Below are positions 1-4,782 of a stretch of DNA of 10,527 nt, in pieces (positions within the stretch are counted from its first letter, which is position 1; the number at the start of each line of letters is the position of its first letter). Source of the DNA: Candidatus Jordarchaeum madagascarense (GTDB taxonomy: Archaea; Asgardarchaeota; Jordiarchaeia; Jordiarchaeales; Jordiarchaeaceae). The translations under genes and the position numbers were made by a program. The notes beneath the pieces are model-generated. The model worked only from the letters and a program-made list of their open reading frames with translations. It ran no database searches and was not told the origin of the DNA. Where the stretch lies: assembly GCA_019056875.1 (NCBI GenBank), contig DXJA01000207.1, positions 1 through 10,527 on the forward strand. The letters are read 5' to 3'.

Positions 1-216
1 ACTGTATCTAACCAGTTTTACTATTTTTTTATTCTATAAAGGTTTCTGCTTAATCAAGTCAAAAGGAATACAGAAATCGTAAAAAAAAGAACAGAAATTG
101 ACAGAAAACGGAAAAATTCTGGCCTATAATTTGTTATTTAAGCAATTTATTTTCTCAAATACCTAAAAAATGTGAGCTAAAAATTTCAGAAAAAAGAACT
201 ATGTTAATCTTTTATT
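1..216. other. AT-rich intergenic stretch downstream of the RNase HI gene
   Basis: No open frame here looks like a gene. The stretch is very A/T-rich and holds a TATA-like string TATAAAGGTTT at 35-45 on the plus strand, three close copies of ACAGAAA (70-76, 91-97, 101-107), and several A-runs (81-88, 190-195) that read as T-runs on the minus strand and could end the RNase HI transcript. The gene on the left side, if any, lies outside the window. Confidence 0.5.
190..195 (-). terminator. T-run terminator after the RNase HI gene
   Basis: Six A on the plus strand, read as T6 on the minus strand, starting 21 bases past the stop codon of the RNase HI gene. Archaeal transcription commonly ends at plain T-runs without a hairpin. 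A second, longer T8 (minus strand) sits at 81-88 as a back-up. Confidence 0.4.
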
Positions 217-639
217 TTATTTTAGTTTTGAATCCAGAGCTCTGTTTACAAGCCCATCAGCTTTGAAGAGCTTACCGGTATTCCTAGGGAGATACGAATA
301 TTTTACACTTTCAAATTTCTTCTCTAAATTTTTAACTTTCAAAAATAAACTCCGTAAGACACTGTCAAGAACTTGGTACTTACCATTCAGCTGCTTAACA
401 ACAAGCTCGCTGTCTAGAAAACAGTGTATCTCACCCTTTGAATAAGTGAGCGAGCGCTCCAGAGCCCTAATCAAAGCCAGGTACTCAGCCTGATTGTTAG
501 TATGAATTCCAACGTACTCTCCGAAACTATACAAAACCTCGTCCTTACTGTCACATATAAGAAAGCCAATAGCGGAAGGCCCAGGATTCCCTCTTGAACC
601 GCCGTCAGAATAGACTAAAAGGTCAAAACCACTTGCCAT
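217..639 (-). CDS. rnhA: Ribonuclease HI
   Basis: Type 1 ribonuclease H, which cuts the RNA strand of RNA-DNA hybrids during removal of primers and R-loops in the cytoplasm. With the ATG at 639 it has 140 residues, normal for the single-domain enzyme. The acidic metal-binding set is visible: D12 in YSDGGSRGNPGP, E52 in NNQAEY, D76 in FLDSELV, and D128 in KADGLVN. The last Asp is preceded by RNTGKLFKAD, a few residues longer than the usual RxxNxxAD loop, so the active-site loop is slightly extended. The frame could begin at a TTG at 648, but the ATG at 639 lies about 25 bases from the TATA-like ATTTAAAA at 661-668, which suits a leaderless transcript starting at this ATG. No ribosome-binding site is seen. 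It stands alone and is transcribed away from the acyl-CoA synthetase gene. Family identification is firm. Confidence 0.93.
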   Translation of the reverse strand: MASGFDLLVYSDGGSRGNPGPSAIGFLICDSKDEVLYSFGEYVGIHTNNQAEYLALIRALERSLTYSKGEIHCFLDSELVVKQLNGKYQVLDSVLRSLFLKVKNLEKKFESVKYSYLPRNTGKLFKADGLVNRALDSKLK

Positions 640-660
640 ACAAACCAACTCAAATTCAAC

Positions 661-668
661 TTTTAAAT
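661..668 (-). promoter_or_regulatory. TATA-like box for the RNase HI gene
   Basis: Minus-strand ATTTAAAA, centred about 25 bases upstream of the ATG at 639. That is the usual TATA-to-transcription-start distance in archaea, so the mRNA would begin at or next to the start codon. This favours 639 over the TTG at 648 as the start. Confidence 0.45.
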
Positions 669-1011
669 GGGTTTAAAGTTGACTCTGGACTACTACTCAA
701 AGTATTTATGACTTTAAAGCTTTACTGGAATAGATTATTTTATGGTAATTGCTTTGTAGAATAGTCTTGAGAAATTTATCAAAAGGTTTAGGCTTTGAAG
801 CTCATAGCGGTTTAATCTGGAAATTTGGCATTTTGGTATATTTTTTTATAAAAAGGTTTATATTTCATACAATAATTTTGTGAAAACAATAATAGTTTAA
901 TCCATCGATTCTTGGAAGTAGATTGGTTATTTTTCATTATTTCCAAAGTTACCGGCATCGCTTTGAATTAGATGAAATCTTAGAGTAGCGCGTGAGCAGG
1001 AAGGTTTGAAA
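669..1011. other. Divergent intergenic region between rnhA and the acyl-CoA synthetase gene
   Basis: No gene is seen in these roughly 340 bases. The 10-mer AAAAGGTTTA occurs twice on the plus strand, at 781-790 and 851-860, exactly 70 bases apart. The second copy is part of a better TATA-like string (TTTATAAAAAGGTTTA, 845-860). If that is the promoter, the downstream gene has a long leader of about 130 bases (roughly 880-1011), in which I see no obvious riboswitch. Confidence 0.5.
845..860 (+). promoter_or_regulatory. TATA-like box upstream of the acyl-CoA synthetase gene
   Basis: TTTATAAAAAGGTTTA resembles the TBP-binding consensus TATAAAAG and lies in the AT-rich gap ahead of the gene at 1012. 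The distance implies a leader of about 130 bases. It is the best of two copies of the AAAAGGTTTA string in this gap. Confidence 0.4.
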
Positions 1012-2469
1012 TTGGTTAGGAAAGAGAAGGATGATGTGAATATTAATAAGAGGTCTAAGAAGGAATCAGAAATCTTAGTTGAAAGAAGTGATTTAACCCC
1101 CTTTTTCGAGCCGAGAAGTGTTGCGATAATTGGGGCGGTAAAAAATGTTTGGTTTGGGGGACTCGTCATACTCGATAGTTTGAAAAATTTAGGGTATAAG
1201 GGGAAAGTCTATTTGGTAAATCCTTCCTACCCTGAGGTTAATGGAATTAGGGTTTATCCGAATGTTAAGGAAATTCCCGACGGAGTGGATTTAGCAGTAA
1301 TAATTACCTCCTCCAAAGCAGTGCCCGGAATAGTTAGGGACTGTGTAGAAAAGGGAGTGAAAGGGGCAGTAATTGTGGCTGATGGTTTTGCTGAAAGAGA
1401 TGAGGAGGGGGCGAAGCTTCAGCAGGAAATTGTGAATATTTCTAAAAAGACGGGGATAAGAGTACTAGGTCCAAATACAATCGGTGTCGTTAATCCCTAC
1501 TCAGGCATAATAACTACACCCTATCCCTTGGGATACAAAAGTATCAGGAGAGGACATGTAGCACTAGCCGCGCAGACAGGAATTATAGGTCCTCAAGCGT
1601 TTCCCTTTGAGGAACTGCATTATGGCATAAGCAAAATCTGCGACTTCAGTAACAAGTGCGATGTCAATGAAACAGATCTGCTGGAGTATCTTGAAGATAA
1701 TCCAGAAACCAAGGTAATAGCATTACACATCGAGGATATCAAGGATGGATTCAGATTTATAAGAGTTGCAAAAAGAGTCACCAAAAAGAAGCCCATATTA
1801 ATATACAAGCCCGGAAGAACCAGCGAAAGTAAAAAAGCCTTAGCTTCCCACACAGGTTCAATTGCCGGTGATCAGAAAATATACGAGTCCGCATTCAAGC
1901 AGGCGGGCTTAATTCAGGTGAATTCTTTTCACGAATTATTACAGATCGCTAAGGCGTTCGGATACCAGCCACTTCCAAGGGGAAACCGGTTAGGTATAGT
2001 TACGATTACGGGCGGAGCGGGCATAATGGCTATAGACACGGCAGTAGAATGGGGGCTAGTACCAAGTAAGTTATCAGATGAAAGTAATGAAAAGTTATCT
2101 GAGATTCATTCCACAATGGTTGGTAACCCATCAGATATGGGACCAGCCATGCCCATTATACAGGACCCTGTCACGCCTCTTAAGAGGGCGATAGAAATCT
2201 TTTTTGAAGATAAGAATGTTGACTGCTTATTAATTACATTTTATGCCTTCGCGGGAATCCCTCCAGAATTCTATGTTAACATTCTCAAAGAGATAGAGGT
2301 TTCTGAAGAAAAACCTGTGGTAATTTGGATCTACGGTCCTAGCAATGAGAGTGTTAATAAAGTTTATAGTGCTCTAGAAGCAGCAAACTACCCTACCTAT
2401 CTTGATATAGAATTGGCTGCCAAAGCTTTAGGAGCGATGTACCAATATACTCGGATAAAGTCAAAATAA
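1012..2469 (+). CDS. ADP-forming acyl-CoA synthetase, alpha subunit (NDP-forming acetate-CoA ligase family)
   Basis: Alpha-type chain of the archaeal ADP-forming acyl-CoA synthetases, which turn acyl-CoA, ADP and phosphate into acid, CoA and ATP at the end of sugar or peptide fermentation. Order: an N-terminal charged extension of about 28 residues, a CoA-binding Rossmann domain (FFEPRSVAIIGAVKN onward), then succinyl-CoA-ligase-like domains. The phosphorylated His is H280 in ALASHTGSIAGD, and E241 in IEDIKDG lies 39 residues before it, the same spacing as the known Glu/His pair of the Pyrococcus enzyme. The CoA-ligase motifs are diverged: AAQTGIIG where SQSGALG is usual, SNKCDV where GNKADV is usual, LGPNTIGVVNP where LGPNCxGxxNP is usual. 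No ATP-grasp (beta) domain is fused, and none is encoded next to it. A TTG at 1012 has AGGAAGG (998-1004) seven bases before it; a TTG at 1006 is possible but too close. Acyl substrate unknown. Confidence 0.85.
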   Translation: MVRKEKDDVNINKRSKKESEILVERSDLTPFFEPRSVAIIGAVKNVWFGGLVILDSLKNLGYKGKVYLVNPSYPEVNGIRVYPNVKEIPDGVDLAVIITSSKAVPGIVRDCVEKGVKGAVIVADGFAERDEEGAKLQQEIVNISKKTGIRVLGPNTIGVVNPYSGIITTPYPLGYKSIRRGHVALAAQTGIIGPQAFPFEELHYGISKICDFSNKCDVNETDLLEYLEDNPETKVIALHIEDIKDGFRFIRVAKRVTKKKPILIYKPGRTSESKKALASHTGSIAGDQKIYESAFKQAGLIQVNSFHELLQIAKAFGYQPLPRGNRLGIVTITGGAGIMAIDTAVEWGLVPSKLSDESNEKLSEIHSTMVGNPSDMGPAMPIIQDPVTPLKRAIEIFFEDKNVDCLLITFYAFAGIPPEFYVNILKEIEVSEEKPVVIWIYGPSNESVNKVYSALEAANYPTYLDIELAAKALGAMYQYTRIKSK

Positions 2470-2503
2470 ATTGAATAGTAGTACCGATAAAATATAATAT
2501 TCC

Positions 2504-2543
2504 ACTACCCAGCAAACAAATCCATTCAAAAAAAGTGGGTAGT
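2504..2543. repeat. Inverted repeat downstream of the acyl-CoA synthetase gene
   Basis: ACTACCCA (2504-2511) and TGGGTAGT (2536-2543) form a perfect 8-base inverted repeat around a 24-base A-rich loop. It starts 35 bases past the stop codon. There is no T-run behind it, so it is not a classic terminator; it may protect the mRNA 3' end or be an operator for the next gene. Confidence 0.35.
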
Positions 2544-2548
2544 CGACT

Positions 2549-2560
2549 TAATAAAAGGCT
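2549..2560 (+). promoter_or_regulatory. TATA-like element upstream of the zinc-ribbon gene
   Basis: TAATAAAAGGCT-like string in the gap ahead of the small gene at 2676, matching the AAAAGGYT element found before other plus-strand genes here. A competing candidate is TTAAAAG at about 2603-2609, closer to the start. Confidence 0.3.
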
Positions 2561-2675
2561 TTAACTAAAATAAAAACAAATTTCGTGGTTATGTTGAAAG
2601 AGTTAAAAGCTCTAAACCCTAAGTTATAATTGGAGGAGAAATCCAGCTAGTTTTCAGTTAAAAGGGGCTCAAATA

Positions 2676-2855
2676 ATGTCAGACACAATTTCGGATAAGG
2701 AAGTGTACCGATGTCCGCTCTGCGGATATAAATTCACCGAGGAAAAGGCAGAGAAGTGTTCTATGTGTCCTCTGGCAAAGGCTTGTAATCTGATTCTGTG
2801 TCCTAATTGCGGTTACGAATTCCCAAAGAGTCCGGTAAAAAGAAAAAAGACCTGA
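2676..2855 (+). CDS. Small cysteine-rich zinc-ribbon-like protein (59 residues)
   Basis: A 59-residue protein starting at ATG 2676, with AAAGGGG (2661-2667) eight bases upstream as a ribosome-binding site; no other in-frame start is near. Eight Cys-like positions are arranged as CPLCGYKF (C13, C16), CSMC (C28, C31), C37 and CPNCGYEFP (C42, C45), ending in a Lys/Arg-rich tail. The two CPxCGYxF halves form a duplicated knuckle likely to bind zinc, with the central CxxC-x5-C giving a further possible metal site. Small proteins with this layout (CPxCGYxF...C..CPL...C.L..CPxCGYEFP) occur in anaerobic archaea and bacteria, some of them beside Feo iron-transport genes; that link is from memory and no feo gene is visible here. 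Cytoplasmic; function unknown. It converges with the regulator at 2977-3324. Confidence 0.8.
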   Translation: MSDTISDKEVYRCPLCGYKFTEEKAEKCSMCPLAKACNLILCPNCGYEFPKSPVKRKKT

Positions 2856-2932
2856 CGGGGCAATGTCAATTAAAGGTTCTTATGACTACACTGTATTTAA
2901 CCCTCCTTTTAGGAAGGATAGATTGGTAAATG

Positions 2933-2938
2933 TTTTTT
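2933..2938 (+). terminator. T-run terminator after the zinc-ribbon gene
   Basis: T6 on the plus strand, 78 bases past the stop codon of the small zinc-ribbon gene and before the convergent regulator. A weak short pairing (TCC/GGA) precedes it at about 2905-2915. Plain T-runs are adequate archaeal terminators. Confidence 0.35.
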
Positions 2939-2976
2939 ACTAATCTGAGTTGGATCTCCAATTATGGTTATTTTAT

Positions 2977-3324
2977 TCAGGCCATGCTAATAGTTTCTGC
3001 AGTTTCGAAACATTCTTCTTTTAATCTTAACATACTGCAAATTTTGCAAATTTCTTTGGCAAAGTTAAATCTTTCTTTTTCTCCATTAGCAAGTTTGATA
3101 GTGAGTTCTTTGACATATGTAATGACGGCGGGTCTAGTTTCTAGTATTTGTTCGGTGGCAGCCCGCTTTGATGAGAGATATTGACTTATTGCTGCCTGTG
3201 TTACACCTAGCCACTCAGCGATTTTCATCTGTGTGCAATTGTGGGTTTCAGTTAGTTCCCTTGCTATCATGGCGCGAATGGATGGGAGAAAGGATTTACT
3301 CATAATTTCACAAGGTGTCCTCAT
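2977..3324 (-). CDS. Helix-turn-helix transcriptional regulator, archaeal PCE-motif (COG2522-like) family
   Basis: A 115-residue DNA-binding protein. The N-terminus RTPCEIMSKSFLPSIRAMIARELTE matches the start typical of archaeal XRE-like regulators (PCE, then LPxIRxxIAxEL), so the ATG at 3324 is preferred over the internal ATG at 3303. The helix-turn-helix spans about residues 31-54 (TQMKIAEWLGVTQAAISQYLSSKR), with the recognition helix in TQAAISQYLSS. The C-terminal part has C93, C96 and C105 in EICKICSMLRLKEEC, which with C5 could bind a metal or iron-sulfur cluster; that is an inference. Some relatives carry a C-terminal ThiN domain and control thiamine genes; this one has none. It lies 153 bases downstream of the E1-like gene on the same strand with its own TATA-like element, so co-transcription is doubtful. 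Targets unknown; autoregulation possible. Confidence 0.85.
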   Translation of the reverse strand: MRTPCEIMSKSFLPSIRAMIARELTETHNCTQMKIAEWLGVTQAAISQYLSSKRAATEQILETRPAVITYVKELTIKLANGEKERFNFAKEICKICSMLRLKEECFETAETISMA

Positions 3325-3360
3325 TCTGTCTCACACCCTTTTTTCCCCTGTTATGATAAC

Positions 3361-3380
3361 ATATTTATATCCTTTTTACA
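3361..3380 (-). promoter_or_regulatory. TATA-like region of the regulator gene
   Basis: The minus strand reads TGTAAAAAGGATATAAATAT, combining an AAAAAGG string with ATATAAATAT about 40 bases before the ATG at 3324. It would give a short leader of some 10-15 bases. Confidence 0.4.
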
Positions 3381-3419
3381 ATTTAAATGTTTTCTTTTCA
3401 AAAATATAATTCATTTAGC

Positions 3420-3435
3420 AAAATAAAAATAAAAA
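3420..3435 (-). terminator. Multiple T-run terminator after the E1-like gene
   Basis: On the minus strand this reads ATTTTTATTTTTATTTT, three T-runs in a row, starting about 42 bases past the stop codon of the E1-like gene. It would separate that transcript from the regulator gene further downstream. Confidence 0.5.
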
Positions 3436-3477
3436 TCGGTTTCAATTTAGCATTTATAAAACATATCTTTCGAAAAA

Positions 3478-4536
3478 TTATATTTGAGTTAATTCTTTAT
3501 AAATTTCTAGGGCCGCCTCGTCTCCCTGTGCTCCCTTAATAATACCAACTCCTGATTTTAGTATATTTACATCCACTTTTGAGCCCTTTTTCAGTGTAAT
3601 TCCTAGCTCCGACAATAGAACTATATTATACGATTTATCCACAGTTTCAATTATTTTTTGAAAATCTAAATCTTGGTCTTTTTCAGGCACTACTATGTAA
3701 GTGCTTTTTAGCGCCCTACCACAAACCGTTTTCACATTAGTCTCCATCCGATTCGATTTGAAAGTTATTTCTTCTGGCTCAAGTTTGCACACTTTACAGG
3801 AATCTTCTTTTTGGAGGTAAACTTTCTCAAAAGACAGATCCGAGGCATCGATGACTAGTAAAGTTCCCGCCAGTTGAGGAGCCTTTCCCAGTAGGATTCT
3901 TACAGCTTCCGATACCTCGATATTGGCGACCAGTGAAGGAACCGGCGGAAAAACCCCTACTTGTCCACATGAGGGCAGCGTCTCATCTATAATATTTCCA
4001 TAGAAGCACTCTAAGCAAGCGGTTTTTCCGGGAATTATTGTGGAAACGTTACCATAGGTTTCGATTGCCGCTCCAAAAACGTAGGGTATGCCCAACTTGT
4101 GGCAAGCCTTATTTAAAATGTATCTCGGCTCCATTGAATCAAGTCCATCAATCACAACATTAATGTCTTCTAAAATTTTCATAACGTTAGTCTCGTCCAG
4201 AAAATAGGGCAGGGTTTCTATGCTTATTTCGGGGTTTAATTTGGTGAGTTGTATTTTTGCCGCCTCCACCTTTGGATAATTCAACAGTTCCATATTATAT
4301 AATCCCTGTCTCTGAAGATTCGAAACCTCTACAATATCCATATCCACAAGGCGAATGGTGCCGACCCCCATCTGAGCAAAGAGAAGAGCTGCATAACACC
4401 CGATTCCACCCACTCCTACAATCAGAACCTTAGAGCCCTTGAGTTTTTTCTGGCCGGTGAATCCTATAAATTCTAGAACAATATTTCTGGAATATCTATC
4501 CCTTTCCTCATCCGAAAAGGAAACATCTCTCGACAT
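3478..4536 (-). CDS. E1-like adenylyltransferase of the ThiF/MoeB/HesA (UbaA-like) family with extra C-terminal domain
   Basis: Activates the C-terminal Gly-Gly of a ubiquitin-fold sulfur carrier or modifier (ThiS, MoaD or SAMP type) by adenylation, for thiamine, molybdopterin or tRNA sulfur transfer, or protein tagging. From the ATG at 4536 (352 residues): entry motif RYSRNIVLEFIGFTGQ, nucleotide loop GVGGIG (41-46), DMDIVEVSNLQRQ with D65, D67, N73, R76, two zinc CxxC pairs (C174/C177 in ACLEC, C247/C250 in CKVC), and C190 in LPSCGQVGVF at the ThiF/MoeB acceptor-Cys position. Residues about 255-352 form a further domain with CGR (C272) near its start and ending in a VGIIKGAQGDEAALEIYKEL stretch; similar tails occur on some bacterial ThiF proteins. 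A TTG at 4545 could also start the frame, but GGGAGAT sits nine bases before the ATG. No carrier-protein gene is visible nearby, so the partner is unknown. Confidence 0.9.
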   Translation of the reverse strand: MSRDVSFSDEERDRYSRNIVLEFIGFTGQKKLKGSKVLIVGVGGIGCYAALLFAQMGVGTIRLVDMDIVEVSNLQRQGLYNMELLNYPKVEAAKIQLTKLNPEISIETLPYFLDETNVMKILEDINVVIDGLDSMEPRYILNKACHKLGIPYVFGAAIETYGNVSTIIPGKTACLECFYGNIIDETLPSCGQVGVFPPVPSLVANIEVSEAVRILLGKAPQLAGTLLVIDASDLSFEKVYLQKEDSCKVCKLEPEEITFKSNRMETNVKTVCGRALKSTYIVVPEKDQDLDFQKIIETVDKSYNIVLLSELGITLKKGSKVDVNILKSGVGIIKGAQGDEAALEIYKELTQI

Positions 4537-4656
4537 TTTTGCCAAATCTCCCTTGGGAAATAATAGGAAATATAATTAAAAACGTATTGCATAAGGAGTA
4601 TTCACGACTTCACTCACTTCATTCTCCGAATAGTTTTTAAATCAAAAGTATTACAT

Positions 4657-4682
4657 CCACAAATTAGATTTGTGGTCTTTTT
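4657..4682 (+). other. Hairpin followed by T-run between the E1-like and topoisomerase genes
   Basis: CCACAAAT (4657-4664), loop TAG, ATTTGTGG (4668-4675): a perfect 8-base stem with a three-base loop, followed by TC and T5 (4678-4682). On the plus strand it has the shape of a factor-independent terminator, yet no plus-strand gene ends here because the E1-like gene runs the other way. It may end a short non-coding transcript from the E1-like promoter region, or be a protein-binding palindrome. Confidence 0.45.
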
Positions 4683-4722
4683 GCGGTAATCTCTGATAAG
4701 AGATATAAAGGCTCTACCGTAA
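4681..4722 (+). other. Nested inverted repeats overlapping the topoisomerase IB promoter
   Basis: TTGCGGTA (4681-4688) pairs with TACCGTAA (4715-4722), seven Watson-Crick pairs plus one G-T. Directly inside it ATCTCT (4689-4694), loop GATA, AGAGAT (4699-4704) forms a perfect 6-base hairpin stacked on the outer stem; ATAAAGGCTC (4705-4714) stays unpaired on the 3' side. The TATA-like string ATATAAAGG lies at 4703-4711, so as DNA the repeat overlaps the promoter. It could be an operator or a small structured RNA. Confidence 0.4.
4703..4711 (+). promoter_or_regulatory. TATA-like box for the topoisomerase IB gene
   Basis: ATATAAAGG, 72-80 bases ahead of the TTG start at 4783. It implies transcription from about 4735 and a leader near 45 bases. 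It overlaps the nested inverted repeats at 4681-4722. Confidence 0.35.
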
Positions 4723-4782
4723 TGGTTTAATGGCTTCAAGAGTCTAGATAGTGTAGGATAACATATATGGGCGGGTAGTCAA

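Noticed and set aside
70..107. Three copies of ACAGAAA as a possible short repeat array or CRISPR remnant.
   Set aside because: The units are seven bases with spacings of 21 and 10, in A-rich DNA where such matches are expected by chance.
2632..2638. A strong ribosome-binding site GGAGGAG that might start a different or longer small protein.
   Set aside because: No ATG, GTG or TTG lies at usable distance behind it in any frame giving an open reading; the ATG at 2676 has its own AAAGGGG.
2930..3184. An 84-residue plus-strand open frame opposite the regulator gene.
   Set aside because: It is antisense to a gene with a clear family match, has no homologous-looking motif, and its hydrophobic content comes from reading the complement of a charged protein.
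4681..4760. A possible tRNA-like or C/D-box RNA in the structured gap before topoisomerase IB.
   Set aside because: There is no T-loop consensus or cloverleaf, and no correctly placed box C (RTGATGA) and box D (CTGA) pair.
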